A model generated the notes under the pieces. It saw nothing but the letters and a program-made list of their open reading frames with translations, made no database searches and had not been told where the DNA came from. A stretch of DNA of 64,000 nt from Senimuribacter sp049852125 (GTDB lineage: Bacteria; Bacillota; Clostridia; Peptostreptococcales; Anaerovoracaceae), in NCBI RefSeq assembly GCF_049852125.1, contig NZ_CP187532.1, forward strand, positions 1,922,001-1,986,000. Direction: 5' to 3'. A program made the position numbers and the translations under genes. How positions within the stretch are numbered: position 1 is the first letter of the stretch; the number at the start of each line of letters is the position of its first letter. Positions 32,381 to 41,491 of this stretch are shown here, one piece after another.

Positions 32381-33358
32381 TTAATAAAATATCATCTCTC
32401 TATTGATTTCTTCCAAACTATATGCTCCGCACATAGCCATCGTATCCGCCAGCTGACTGCGAACCATCTCAATCAATTCTTTGACGCCTTCAGCTCCCTT
32501 CTGATAGATCGCGTTAACAAACGGCCTTGCCATAATAACCGCGTCAGCGCCTAACGCCAACGCTTTGAATACATCTACGCCGTCGCGAATGCCTCCGTCC
32601 ACCAAAATCTTCATAGAACCATCTACCGCATCGGCAATTGAAGCCAGAACTTCCGCTGTTGCCGGACACTGATCCAGTACACGGCCGCCGTGGTTGGAAA
32701 CGACAATTGCTGAAGCGCCTGCCTCCTTCGCTTTTAACGCGGCTTTCGGAGTCATAATTCCTTTTACAATAAACGGTTTTCCCGCCTCCTTAATAATTTC
32801 CTTCAGCTCGATTACTGATTTGCTGCCAGCAGGAGGTTGAAAATTCTTTAGAAACGGCAGTCCTGCGGCATCGATATCCATAGCGACCGCAAAAGCGCCG
32901 GATGCTCTGACAATTTCCATCTTTTCGGCTATCATGGCTTTATTCCACGGCTTTACTGTAGGAACGCCAAAGCCGCCGGCCTCTTTGATCGCAATCCCTG
33001 CCGCTTCCATAACAGCTGGATCCATTCCATCGCCGGTAAATGCCGCTATTCCATTTTCCTTGCACGCGGGAACCAGAACATTATTATACGCCAGATCATC
33101 ATACTTGTCCCCATAATGCATGTTAACGGCGCCTACCGGCCCGGCAAAAACAGGAGTGGAAAAGCTTCTTCCGAACATGGACAGACTGATATCTATATCC
33201 CGTTTTTCAGTCAGAGTATCCATATTGATCCGGATTTCCTTCCATTTATCATAATTCCTCATCGCCGTATCACCAATGCCCTTTGCCCCGGGACCTGGTA
33301 TCTGATTTTTACATGCCCTGCCGTTGCAGACTGGGCACATCCTGCAATATCCTTCCAT
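32381..33358 (-). CDS. FMN-dependent alpha-hydroxy-acid oxidase-like protein
   Basis: A 325-residue TIM-barrel flavoprotein. The C-terminal half shows the usual FMN signature VVSNHGGRVLDQCPATAEVL, with the catalytic His and Arg, then ILVDGGIRDGVDVFKALALGADAV. The N-terminus has a Cys-rich start (CRMCPVCNGRACKN) that is typical of the clostridial subgroup and absent from glycolate oxidase. It oxidises an unknown 2-hydroxy acid or acts as an isomerase-like enzyme. It stands convergent to the D-2-hydroxyacid dehydrogenase gene. Confidence 0.85.
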   Translation of the reverse strand: MEGYCRMCPVCNGRACKNQIPGPGAKGIGDTAMRNYDKWKEIRINMDTLTEKRDIDISLSMFGRSFSTPVFAGPVGAVNMHYGDKYDDLAYNNVLVPACKENGIAAFTGDGMDPAVMEAAGIAIKEAGGFGVPTVKPWNKAMIAEKMEIVRASGAFAVAMDIDAAGLPFLKNFQPPAGSKSVIELKEIIKEAGKPFIVKGIMTPKAALKAKEAGASAIVVSNHGGRVLDQCPATAEVLASIADAVDGSMKILVDGGIRDGVDVFKALALGADAVIMARPFVNAIYQKGAEGVKELIEMVRSQLADTMAMCGAYSLEEINREMIFY

Positions 33359-33405
33359 ATCGTTATCTCCTCTAATCTTTTTCTTTCGTTAATATACATA
33401 GTCAG

Positions 33406-34371
33406 TTATATCAGCAAAAATGCCACGTAGCATGAGAAAATCGCCACGCTGCACACTGCCTGCGTCGTCCTGTTCTTAAAGCGCAGCATGATCCAGAAAA
33501 GTGCGGTCGATATCATACCGAACACCATCAAATGAACAACCTGCGCGTCAGGATGCGCGTAAACGCCGCTTCCTACTGACAACAAATCCGCAACCGTAAG
33601 AATGATAAAGTTGAATAGATTACTTCCAATTATATTTCCTACCGCAATATTATGATTTTTCATTCGAAACAGTGCGATCGTACTGGTAACCTCCGGCAAA
33701 GAGGTAGCGATACCTAAAAATAACGCGCCTGCAAAGCCCTGACCGATGCCAAGTCTTACAGAGATCATGTCAGTCAAATAAGTCATAATAATGCTGAACG
33801 CTACGATGCCCACGCTAACTAACAAAAAACGTACTCCAATCTGTTTTACAGCCAGCTGCGTAGATTTCGCCGCATGATAGCCCAACACATCCTCATCAGT
33901 GGCAACGTCGCTGGCTACAGCCAGATATTTAGCGCCCAGAGCATAGACCACAAAGATCAACACAGATGTGATGCTCAGGTTCAGAAAACGCAAATTGAGC
34001 AAATTCAGGAAGTTGAGAGTAATAAACATATAAATCACAAATACCAATACCGTTACATGACGGTAGCTCCTGGATATCTTTCCTTTGCTAAAGCCTTTAA
34101 ACCAAAACAGGATCGCAAGAGAAAGCGCCGCAAGATTAAACAGATCGCTTCCCAGAATATTTCCCATGCAAAGACCCGGCCGGTCAAGCAAAACCGTAGC
34201 CGAAATGCTGGTAAACAATTCCGGCAGAGACGTTACTGCTGAAAGCATAATGCCGCCGAGAAAAGCTCCCGATAATTTTGTATTTCTATCAAGCAAATTG
34301 ATATAATCAGACGCCTTAATTGATAAAACCACCACGATAACGGCTGATAAAAAATACTCCAAATAAATCAC
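33406..34371 (-). CDS. Sodium/calcium exchanger-type membrane protein
   Basis: A 321-residue CaCA-superfamily protein with about ten membrane segments. The two alpha repeats are visible: GGIMLSAVTSLPELFTSISA plus NILGSDLFNLAALS, and GIATSLPEVTSTIALFRM plus NIIGSNLFNFIIL. The conserved Glu and Asn residues in these repeats bind the cation. Likely exchanges Ca2+ or a related ion for Na+ or H+. Confidence 0.9.
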   Translation of the reverse strand: MIYLEYFLSAVIVVVLSIKASDYINLLDRNTKLSGAFLGGIMLSAVTSLPELFTSISATVLLDRPGLCMGNILGSDLFNLAALSLAILFWFKGFSKGKISRSYRHVTVLVFVIYMFITLNFLNLLNLRFLNLSITSVLIFVVYALGAKYLAVASDVATDEDVLGYHAAKSTQLAVKQIGVRFLLVSVGIVAFSIIMTYLTDMISVRLGIGQGFAGALFLGIATSLPEVTSTIALFRMKNHNIAVGNIIGSNLFNFIILTVADLLSVGSGVYAHPDAQVVHLMVFGMISTALFWIMLRFKNRTTQAVCSVAIFSCYVAFLLI

Positions 34372-34558
34372 GTATTCACTCCCTCAAAACTATTCTAATA
34401 TATTAAATTTATCACACACACCAACTATTGTCAATGAAACCGCGTTTACAATGAACTGAGAATTCGATACAATAACGTTCTTTCCAAAGTCTTCTTTTTT
34501 TGTTATACTAATTTCTATGATAAAAGGCACGTACTTAGAATAGGAGATTGACAAAGAA

Positions 34559-35497
34559 ATGCTTACAATGTTTTTAAAGGTTGCCTCCATCTTCTGCATG
34601 GTCGCAGTGGGATTCATCGCAAATAAAAAGAATATTCTCCCCATGGAAGCAAACAAATACCTGGTCAATTTGCTGCTGACCATTACCACGCCATGTATGA
34701 TTATCGGTTCTATGGCGTCAAATACCCTTACACCAGATACCCTTCGTCAGACAATGGAAGTCATCGTCGGCTCTCTGCTTTACTTTATCATCGGCGCTTT
34801 TATTTCGCTCGGTCTGACGAAACTGATGCGCTGCCCCATGGAAAACCGCGGCGTACTGATGGTTATCATCACCGCTGTCAATACTGGGTTTATGGGATTT
34901 CCTATCACAAAGTCTATCTTCGGAGACGATATGTTTTTTCTAATGGTGATAGAAAATCAAATTCTAACCATCTACTTATACTTCATATCTGTTATTCAAA
35001 TGAATTACGGTTATAAAAAGGGTGGCAGTCTGAAAAGCATCGTAAAGCCTCTCTGCAATATGTGCACTCTGGCTGCCGTTATCGGCTTTATCATCCTTTT
35101 CGGAGGAGTGCAACTACCGCCAGTAGCGCTTGACTTTTTTAACACCATTGGAGACGCTACAATTCCCGTTTCCATGATTGTTGTCGGTATTCAACTAGGC
35201 AATAGTAATCTGAAAAAGATCATAAAAAACGGACAATTGATACTCGCGTCTCTGATCAATGTAACTCTGATGCCGTTTCTGACCTTTCTGGCAGTTCACT
35301 GGCTGCCTCTGACAAATGCCGGTAAATTGATCCTCGTCTTTGCCGCCGCATTCCCATGTGCAGTTGTCACTGTAGCCGTAGCCTCAAAAGAAGGACGCAA
35401 CGCGGATCTGATGGCGGAGGGCGTAGCCCTGACCACTTTATTCTCCATGGCCACCCTTCCTATTGCCGCTTTACTTCTCACACATCTTTATTGTTGA
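34559..35497 (+). CDS. AEC-family transporter
   Basis: A 312-residue protein with ten likely membrane segments. Characteristic features are FIANKKNILPMEANKYLVNLLLT near the N-terminus, NTGFMGFPITKSIFG, and the late VGIQLGNSNLKK and FPCAVVTVAVASKEGRN. AEC proteins export organic acids or malonate/auxin-like compounds. The substrate here is unknown. It diverges from the exchanger gene. Confidence 0.88.
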   Translation: MLTMFLKVASIFCMVAVGFIANKKNILPMEANKYLVNLLLTITTPCMIIGSMASNTLTPDTLRQTMEVIVGSLLYFIIGAFISLGLTKLMRCPMENRGVLMVIITAVNTGFMGFPITKSIFGDDMFFLMVIENQILTIYLYFISVIQMNYGYKKGGSLKSIVKPLCNMCTLAAVIGFIILFGGVQLPPVALDFFNTIGDATIPVSMIVVGIQLGNSNLKKIIKNGQLILASLINVTLMPFLTFLAVHWLPLTNAGKLILVFAAAFPCAVVTVAVASKEGRNADLMAEGVALTTLFSMATLPIAALLLTHLYC

Positions 35498-35510
35498 TCC
35501 AACCAAAAAA

Positions 35511-35562
35511 AATATAACGGCGTTCGCATCCCCTTTTTTACGAACTGCCGTCATATTTTTTC
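35511..35562 (+). terminator. Terminator after the AEC transporter gene
   Basis: Arms ATATAACGGCGTTCG and CGAACTGCCGTCATAT pair with one bulge, with a T-run after the second arm. The rest of the gap to 35731 holds a TTAAGAATTCTTAA palindrome (35689-35702) and a 4-codon ATG frame with a strong SD, but no gene I would call. Confidence 0.75.
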
Positions 35563-35730
35563 CTAAAAGAAAGGAGGAAAAATGAAGCAAAACTGAATCT
35601 TCTCTATTTGCATCTTCATCTTTCATTAGTCATATCTATTTATCATCTTAACACTTTTTTATCGTAGATTCAACCGATTCGCGTAAAATTAAGAATTCTT
35701 AAGAAATTCCGAATGATCAATTGTTCTCAT

Positions 35731-35883
35731 TTATTTTTCAGAGCATTCCTTATGGCAGCAGCCACAATCTCCGCCACAGGAACTGCAAGCATTTCCCTCT
35801 TTCTTGTTCTTCACGATAGAACGAATCGCTAAGCCTGCGAGAGCCACAATAACCGTCAATACGATAATCGTCGCTGCATTCAT
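35731..35883 (-). CDS. FeoB-associated Cys-rich membrane protein
   Basis: A 50-residue protein. One membrane segment (ATIIVLTVIVALAGLAI) is followed by a basic linker and a Cys cluster (CSSCGGDCGCCHKEC, six cysteines). This is the typical small partner found next to feoB in Firmicutes. It starts 25 bases after the feoB stop and is the last gene of the operon. It probably assists Fe2+ passage or FeoB assembly. Confidence 0.88.
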   Translation of the reverse strand: MNAATIIVLTVIVALAGLAIRSIVKNKKEGNACSSCGGDCGCCHKECSEK

Positions 35884-35908
35884 AAAACTCACCTCTTTAC
35901 ATTAAATA

Positions 35909-38080
35909 TTAAGCGGCCTTCCGCATATCTAACGTTCCAACGCTGGACAGAGTTTCTTTCTTTGACGCCGGCCGAAGCAGCATATAGAGCAAAAATGCCA
36001 GAACTAAGATAGCCGCGGCCGTTCCAACAGTAAAACTGCCGCCCGCCAACAAAGTCCAGAACTGATATACACACAGTGAAACAAGATACGCAAAGACTGT
36101 CTGATATCCGATAGCAAACCAGAACCATCTGGTATTGTTCATCTCTCTCTTGATTGCGCCCATGGCCGCAAAGCAAGGCGCGCAAAGCAAATTGAATACC
36201 AGAAACGCATAAGCCGATGCCGCCGTAAAATCTGCTGCCAGCAAGCTCCAAATTTCATCACCACTTTCCGCAACCTCCGCGAATCCATAGAGAATACCAA
36301 AAGTGCCTACTACGTTTTCCTTGGCCACGAGGCCTGTAATAGCAGCTACCGCAGACTTCCAGTTACCGAAGCCAAGAGGTACAAAGAGCCATGCCATCAC
36401 AGAGCCTAACGATGCCAGCAGTGAAGTATCCTGCTCCAGGACATCCTCTATCATATGAAATCCTCCCCGGAAACTGAAATTAGATAAAAACCAGATGAGA
36501 ATCGTAGAAAGAAGGATGATCGTGCCGGCCTTTTTAATAAAGGACCAGCCTCTCTCCCACATGCTTCTCAACATAGAACCAGCTGTAGGCATGTGATAAG
36601 CCGGAAGCTCCATGACAAAAGGAGCTGGTTCGCCTGCAAACATTTTAAACTTCTTCAAAGCGATGCCACTGATCACAATAGCAGCCACTCCTACAAAATA
36701 GGCGCTGGTAGATACCCACGCGCTGCCATCAAACAGCGCGCCCGCAATCAGTCCGACAATCGGCATCTTTGCACCGCAAGGAATAAAGGTAGTGGTCATA
36801 ATGGTCATTTTCCGATCGCGATCGCTTTCAATCGTTCGCGACGCCATAACACCCGGAACGCCGCAGCCGACCCCTACCAGCATCGGTATAAAAGACTTTC
36901 CCGATAAGCCAAAACGGCGAAAAATCCTATCCATGATAAACGCAATTCTGGCCATATATCCGCAGCCCTCCAGAAAAGCCAACAGTAAGAACAGTACCAG
37001 CATCTGCGGTACAAATCCTAAAACCGCGCCAACACCAGCCACAATACCGTCTACGATCAGGCCCGTTAACCATGGCGCACAGCCTATACCCTCTAAAAAT
37101 CCACTGATTGCCGGCGGCGCCACATCGCCAAAAAGCACATCGTTGGTCCAGTCAGTAGCCATCGCGCCCACAGTAGACATGGCAATATAATATACAGCAA
37201 ACATAATCGCCGCAAAGATCGGTAAAGCCAATATCCTGTTAGTTACAATTCTATCAATTTTATCAGAAAGGGTCAAGTTTTCTCTCCGCTGTTTCTTTTC
37301 TATAGTGTTCTCCACCACTTTGCTGATATAAGCATACCGTTGATCGGTTATAATGCTCTCAGCCTCGTCGTCCAGCTCTGCTTCACAATCTTTGATATGC
37401 TCCTCCACATGCTTCATTACATTCTCCGGCAGCGAAAGTTCTTTCAAAGCATCCTCATCCCGTTCAAAAATTTTAATAGAAAACCATCTGAGAAAGCCCG
37501 CGTCAACAGCATCAGAAATAGATTCCTCAATATGCGCGATGGCGTGCTCTACGCTGCCAGTAAAAACATGGGGCATGTCGCCGGTTTTATGATTTTTAGC
37601 CAGCTCCAGAGCCTTTTTTGCTGCTTCCTGGCAGCCTTCGCCTTTCAACGCGCTGATAGGCATAACCTGGCAGCCCAATTCCCTGCCTAATCTCGCGAGG
37701 TCTACTCTGTCGCCGTTCTTTCTGACGAGATCCATCATGTTCACGCAGACAAGCACAGGAATTCCCAATTCTATCAGTTGTGTTGTCAGATATAAATTTC
37801 TTTCAATATTAGAACCGTCAATGATATTAAGAATAGCATCCGGCTTCTCACTGACCAAATACCTTCTTGCCACAACCTCCTCCAGGGTATACGGCGATAA
37901 CGAATAAATTCCTGGTAAATCCTGTATAATTACTTCTCTCTGTCCTTTCAGTTTTCCATCCTTCTTTTCCACTGTTACCCCCGGCCAGTTACCTACATAC
38001 TGGGAACTCCCCGTCAGTTGATTAAACAGAGTCGTCTTACCACAGTTGGGATTACCTGCTAAAGCAATCTTATATTGCAT
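35909..38080 (-). CDS. feoB: Ferrous iron transport protein B
   Basis: A 723-residue protein. The N-terminal G domain has GNPNCGKTTLFNQLTG (P-loop), the switch GNWPGVTVEKK, DLPGIYSL and NMMD. A helical spacer (about 170-270) and the polytopic core follow, with the Gate motifs GYMARIAFIMDR, CGVPGVMASRTI and PCGAKMPI that carry a conserved Cys. It imports Fe2+ driven or gated by GTP. Encoded after two feoA genes under DtxR-like boxes. Confidence 0.97.
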   Translation of the reverse strand: MQYKIALAGNPNCGKTTLFNQLTGSSQYVGNWPGVTVEKKDGKLKGQREVIIQDLPGIYSLSPYTLEEVVARRYLVSEKPDAILNIIDGSNIERNLYLTTQLIELGIPVLVCVNMMDLVRKNGDRVDLARLGRELGCQVMPISALKGEGCQEAAKKALELAKNHKTGDMPHVFTGSVEHAIAHIEESISDAVDAGFLRWFSIKIFERDEDALKELSLPENVMKHVEEHIKDCEAELDDEAESIITDQRYAYISKVVENTIEKKQRRENLTLSDKIDRIVTNRILALPIFAAIMFAVYYIAMSTVGAMATDWTNDVLFGDVAPPAISGFLEGIGCAPWLTGLIVDGIVAGVGAVLGFVPQMLVLFLLLAFLEGCGYMARIAFIMDRIFRRFGLSGKSFIPMLVGVGCGVPGVMASRTIESDRDRKMTIMTTTFIPCGAKMPIVGLIAGALFDGSAWVSTSAYFVGVAAIVISGIALKKFKMFAGEPAPFVMELPAYHMPTAGSMLRSMWERGWSFIKKAGTIILLSTILIWFLSNFSFRGGFHMIEDVLEQDTSLLASLGSVMAWLFVPLGFGNWKSAVAAITGLVAKENVVGTFGILYGFAEVAESGDEIWSLLAADFTAASAYAFLVFNLLCAPCFAAMGAIKREMNNTRWFWFAIGYQTVFAYLVSLCVYQFWTLLAGGSFTVGTAAAILVLAFLLYMLLRPASKKETLSSVGTLDMRKAA

Positions 38081-38102
38081 CTTTCTACTACCTCTCTTTC
38101 TA

Positions 38103-38324
38103 CTATTCTACATCGATCATCTCTGCATCAGCTTTTCTGATAGAAAGCTCATAGCCGCGTACAGTCAGCTCCATAGGATCCCCTAGCGGAGCCACCTTTC
38201 TCACATATATTTCAACACCCTTCGTAATCCCCATATCCATAATTCTTCGCTTCACAGGGCCGCTTCCATTAATCCGTACCACTGATGCGCTCTGACCTAC
38301 CTTGATTTCTTTCAACGTACTCAT
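38103..38324 (-). CDS. feoA: FeoA-domain protein (second copy)
   Basis: A 73-residue SH3-like protein. The start at 38324 (MSTLKEIKVGQ) has GGAGG 5 nt upstream, better than an ATG nine codons earlier. Features: VKRRIMDMGITKGVEIYVRKVAPLGDP and ELSIRKADAEMI, characteristic of FeoA. It likely touches FeoB in the cytosol. It lies 22 bases before feoB. Confidence 0.92.
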   Translation of the reverse strand: MSTLKEIKVGQSASVVRINGSGPVKRRIMDMGITKGVEIYVRKVAPLGDPMELTVRGYELSIRKADAEMIDVE

Positions 38325-38347
38325 TTTAACCTCCACGCTATTCTTCT

Positions 38348-38563
38348 TCAAAACATGATTCTCGCAGACATCGCCTTGCCCAACGCGATCCTGCTGTCTT
38401 TTACCTGTAAAATGATATTGCCGCCTGCCTCGTTCACTACGGTAACCTTTTCATCTACCACAAATCCTAATTCCGCCATATGCTGACGAATCTCTGGTTT
38501 GCCAGTAATCTTCCTGATCGTTACTGTCTCTCCGGGCTTTGCCATTGACAAAGGTATCATCAT
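38348..38563 (-). CDS. feoA: FeoA-domain protein (first copy)
   Basis: A 71-residue protein with the FeoA fold: RQHMAELGFVVDEKVTVVNE, then GNIILQVKDSRIALGKAMSARI. It is clearly divergent from the following copy. Tandem feoA genes are frequent in Clostridia. GGAGG stands 4 nt before the first ATG. Confidence 0.9.
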   Translation of the reverse strand: MMIPLSMAKPGETVTIRKITGKPEIRQHMAELGFVVDEKVTVVNEAGGNIILQVKDSRIALGKAMSARIMF

Positions 38564-38582
38564 AATTCCTCCTTTTTCCGTA

Positions 38583-38600
38583 GGTTAGTATAAGCTAACC
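38583..38600. promoter_or_regulatory. DtxR-type iron box before the feoA genes
   Basis: GGTTAG(TATAAG)CTAACC, an 18-bp inverted repeat with 6-bp arms, lies between DUF2325 and the first feoA. It matches the two boxes near the dtxR gene at 38945 and 38975, so it is probably bound by the same regulator. Confidence 0.75.
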
Positions 38601-38894
38601 TCGTTGTTCTAAAATACCAGTCCTCGTCTTCAGCACTTCAGCCAAAGCCGTTCCGCTGCTGCTGTGACAATGTTCGATCGGAAAACCGCCTCGCTGAGAT
38701 TCCTGCTTACAAACATTTGCCATCTTATGAGAAACCGTCCCGGTAAAACAAATCAGCAGATCAGGCGTTCCAATCTTTTTCTTCATAGCGCCTCTTTCCT
38801 TCGTATACACTTTAGCTCTGCATCCAAAAGTCCGGCATATTTCTTCATATTGCCGTCTCATACGTTCATTGCCGCCTATAATTACTACGCTCAC
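38595..38894 (-). CDS. DUF2325 family protein in the feo operon
   Basis: A 99-residue protein. A GTG start at 38894 is chosen because GGAGG lies 7 nt upstream and the product then begins VSVVIIGGNERM, the normal DUF2325 N-terminus. The family has a Rossmann-like fold, with a late LICFTGTVSHKM and a C-terminal HCHSSSGTALAE that contains conserved Cys and His. Found in iron or redox contexts, function unproven. Its start is downstream of a TTGACA promoter with a DtxR-like box. Confidence 0.8.
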   Translation of the reverse strand: MSVVIIGGNERMRRQYEEICRTFGCRAKVYTKERGAMKKKIGTPDLLICFTGTVSHKMANVCKQESQRGGFPIEHCHSSSGTALAEVLKTRTGILEQRG

Positions 38895-38944
38895 TCGTGC
38901 ACCTCCTTCTGCTTCCGCTATCATGCTATAAATGTTCTCTATGC

Positions 38945-39024
38945 AGTTAGTCTCCGCTAACTCGTGCATTTATAGGTTAGCATAAGCTAACTTCCTTGTC
39001 AACCCCTTTTTTCTATGTTACAAT
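38945..39024. promoter_or_regulatory. Divergent promoters of the feo operon and dtxR with two iron boxes
   Basis: Two boxes are seen: AGTTAG...CTAACT (38945-38962) and GTTAGC(ATAA)GCTAAC (38976-38991). On the minus strand TTGACA (39002-38997) lies before the second box. On the plus strand TTGTCA (38996-39001) and TACAAT (39019-39024) are 17 bp apart and drive dtxR. Repressor on the boxes would block the feo promoter and possibly its own. Confidence 0.75.
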
Positions 39025-39067
39025 AATTCTTACATGACAATTACCCCAGAAACAGGAGGATAGAAAA

Positions 39068-39439
39068 ATGCAAATCAGACAATCTGCAGAAGATTACTTT
39101 GAAATGATATATATGTTGAAGAAAAAAAACGGTTCTGTCCGCGCCATCGATATCGTCAATGAAATGGGCTTCTCCAAGCCGACCGTCAGCGTCGCCATGA
39201 AAAAATTTCGAGAAAACGGCTTTGTTACTGTAGACGCGGACGGCAACATCTCTCTAACTGAAACAGGTCAGGCTATAGCAGAAAAAACTTATGAAAAGCA
39301 CATGGTGCTGGCTCGCATGCTCATGATACTCGGCGTAAATGAACGAACGGCCTATGAAGACGCCTGCCGCATAGAGCACTGTCTCAGCGATGAAAGCTTT
39401 GACGCTATCAAAAAGCACATGGCCGAAGCACACCAATAA
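39068..39439 (+). CDS. DtxR-family metal-dependent regulator
   Basis: A 123-residue protein. The winged helix (SVRAIDIVNEMGFSKPTVSVAM) is followed by the dimerisation/metal domain (MVLARMLMILGVNERTAYEDACRIEHCLSDE). The usual EDACRxEH metal site is present. The C-terminal SH3-like domain of full-length DtxR is missing, as in MntR-like short forms. As it is divergent from feo and near three boxes, it probably represses feo when iron is sufficient. Confidence 0.92.
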   Translation: MQIRQSAEDYFEMIYMLKKKNGSVRAIDIVNEMGFSKPTVSVAMKKFRENGFVTVDADGNISLTETGQAIAEKTYEKHMVLARMLMILGVNERTAYEDACRIEHCLSDESFDAIKKHMAEAHQ

Positions 39440-39449
39440 CCAGATATAC

Positions 39450-39492
39450 GGTTTAGGAAATTTTGATGTTTTAAATCAAAATTTCCTAAACC
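39450..39492. terminator. Bidirectional terminator between dtxR and an ABC permease gene
   Basis: GGTTTAGGAAATTTTGAT is followed after 7 bases by its exact reverse complement, a perfect 18-bp stem. Its second arm contains the stop codon of the convergent permease gene. Confidence 0.85.
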
Positions 39493-40196
39493 AAATCATA
39501 TTTCCGTTCCAACAGTCCTACAGACAGCCTGTATAACATCCCGTCCGCAAAAAGAACTGTCAAATCCACAGCTATTCGAAGCCAAAATCCTCCGGCTCCC
39601 AGTGTTTGCGCCCATTTCATCATCCAAAATATTCCGCTCAAAATCACACCGTAAATAATTGCAGAAAAAAGCATCGCGAATACCGTCATGCCGCGCTTTC
39701 TCTTGCCTGTAAACATACGTCCAAAATATAATTCTACCGTCACGATCAGCAAACAAAACGCGGTTATATAAATAAACGGCGAAATTACATTCCAACCGGC
39801 GCTGACTCCTACCTGCCATGGCGCCATCCCTGCAATCTGCTGCACATCCACATCAGACGCCAAATAATCCGCCAGACCAGAAATCCCCTTAGGAAGTAAG
39901 ATCAGCCCCACACCACTTCCCACGCTCATCAGCCAGAGAATACCAAACCAGAAAAGGAATGTCACCGTCTTTCCCCGTACTAAATCTCCCGCAGTAAAAG
40001 GCAGTGTCATTAACATCTCCGCATCGTCTCCAAACAAAGTCTTTCCATATAATTTATACAGTCCATGTCCCATGATCAGTACCACGCCAATCACCATCAT
40101 CGGCCAGAGCATCATCCCCAAAGCCAATACTGCGATTGATCCGCCAATATGACCTGCTAACATTTCCACATGTACCTGCACAGACTTCATCGTCAC
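39486..40196 (-). CDS. ABC-2-type permease-like membrane protein (copy 2)
   Basis: A 236-residue protein with six likely membrane segments. A GTG start at 40196 is taken, overlapping the upstream stop (GTGA) with GGGGG 9 nt before it. An alternative ATG is two codons later. The N-terminal part (LYGKTLFGDDAEMLMTLPFTAGDLVRGK) is closely matched by LYGEGAEIYQMLPISPRDMLIGK in the permease at 41492-42229, so the two are paralogues. Probably a subunit of the ABC exporter encoded at 43496. Confidence 0.7.
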   Translation of the reverse strand: MTMKSVQVHVEMLAGHIGGSIAVLALGMMLWPMMVIGVVLIMGHGLYKLYGKTLFGDDAEMLMTLPFTAGDLVRGKTVTFLFWFGILWLMSVGSGVGLILLPKGISGLADYLASDVDVQQIAGMAPWQVGVSAGWNVISPFIYITAFCLLIVTVELYFGRMFTGKRKRGMTVFAMLFSAIIYGVILSGIFWMMKWAQTLGAGGFWLRIAVDLTVLFADGMLYRLSVGLLERKYDLV

Positions 40197-41458
40197 TTTT
40201 CTGTTCCCCCTTTCAATTGCAGCACGCCGAATTTTTCTCCTCGAATCACTACGACTCTTCCTTTTGCCGCCAGATAAATTTGTTCAAAGACAGGCTCAAC
40301 AATCCATTTCCCTGTTTCGTCCACAACGCCGCACTTTTTCCCATCAAAGATCACAGCATGTCCATCTCGAAAAGCAGATTTCCATCCAATGGAAAACTGT
40401 TCCAATTCTGTGGCCTTTTCCGTCAAAGACTTCTCAAATAGTATGTGTCCTTCTCTGTCAATGCAGTACGCCTTTCCTCCAGAAGTATAAACAATACCTT
40501 TTCCTTCGGAAAAATCAGAGACCAGACTGGCATTAACCGTCTCGACGACCTGCTTCCCCTTTTTATCAAAATAGCCTCTCGGCAAAGGCTCGTTGCTGTT
40601 TAAATTCCCCTCAACATTGCATTCCTGCTTAACGCCGTAAAAAAGTCCTTCCGTCAGGTTAGCGGAATAATACGTTTCCTCGTCAAAAACCGCGCCATTC
40701 ATGGTAATATTCATATCTTCATCCAGAAATACGGTTCCTGAGCTAAAACCGGTAAAGTTATCACTATATGCCGCCTGTATGACAGCCTTATACCATCCTT
40801 CGCTCCAACGGGCAATTTCAGTGCAAGACAATGGCAATAGGTCAATCTTTCCGGTCTCCATGTCATATACTTTATCAAAAACATTGATTCGACTATTGCC
40901 AACAGCCACATAGCGGTTATCAATTCCCGCAAGCTTCTGTCCCGGTAATGTTAAAATCACATTGCCCTGCAGATCCGTCAGCTTGTATTCGGCAGTCTCC
41001 CCATAATGATTAACGAGTACCGCGTAATTATCTGACAGAGACTCTACATACATATATTCCGTATCCTTATTTTTAAAGAAAACATCTCCTTCTGCATCCG
41101 TGAAAGTTCGCTGATCACCCGAATCAGAACGCATAATTCCTGTCTTCTGATCACCTACGTAATCGTCAAAGACACTAAAATTTGACGACGCCAATATTCC
41201 TCGAAGACTTGCCAGCTTCTTCGCTCTATCCGCCGGATCGTCACCGCCTGCATTCGTATGAAAATACTTATCAGAATATGTAGAAATTATGTAGTTTTCA
41301 GTCAGCGGCAATTCCCAATGGAATCCGCGCAGATAAGCCATTTCTTTTTCCTGTCCCGCGGCTGCTCGCCAACCGGCCATTCCGCAAATTACCGCCAAGG
41401 CCATAATGGCCGCGGCAAGGGCTATACACATGATCTGATACTTTTTGTCCTTTTTCAT
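40193..41458 (-). CDS. WG-repeat protein with N-terminal membrane anchor (copy 2)
   Basis: A 421-residue protein. One membrane segment at about 9-32 (MCIALAAAIMALAVICGMAG) anchors a large extracytoplasmic domain. WG beta-hairpin repeats are visible (VFLDEDMNITMN, GYFDKKGKQVVET, YCIDREGHILFEK, GVVDETGKWIVEPVFEQI). Its end overlaps the permease start by 4 bases. It is paralogous to the protein at 42222-43484. Function not known. It may act as an external partner of the exporter. Confidence 0.75.
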   Translation of the reverse strand: MKKDKKYQIMCIALAAAIMALAVICGMAGWRAAAGQEKEMAYLRGFHWELPLTENYIISTYSDKYFHTNAGGDDPADRAKKLASLRGILASSNFSVFDDYVGDQKTGIMRSDSGDQRTFTDAEGDVFFKNKDTEYMYVESLSDNYAVLVNHYGETAEYKLTDLQGNVILTLPGQKLAGIDNRYVAVGNSRINVFDKVYDMETGKIDLLPLSCTEIARWSEGWYKAVIQAAYSDNFTGFSSGTVFLDEDMNITMNGAVFDEETYYSANLTEGLFYGVKQECNVEGNLNSNEPLPRGYFDKKGKQVVETVNASLVSDFSEGKGIVYTSGGKAYCIDREGHILFEKSLTEKATELEQFSIGWKSAFRDGHAVIFDGKKCGVVDETGKWIVEPVFEQIYLAAKGRVVVIRGEKFGVLQLKGGTEK

Positions 41459-41491
41459 CAGTTCTATCCTCCTTCCCCTATTTCTTCAAAT

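Noticed and set aside
35582..35596. ATG frame MKQN with a strong AGGAGG site
   Set aside because: Four codons only, in a terminator-rich gap. No evidence for a leader peptide.
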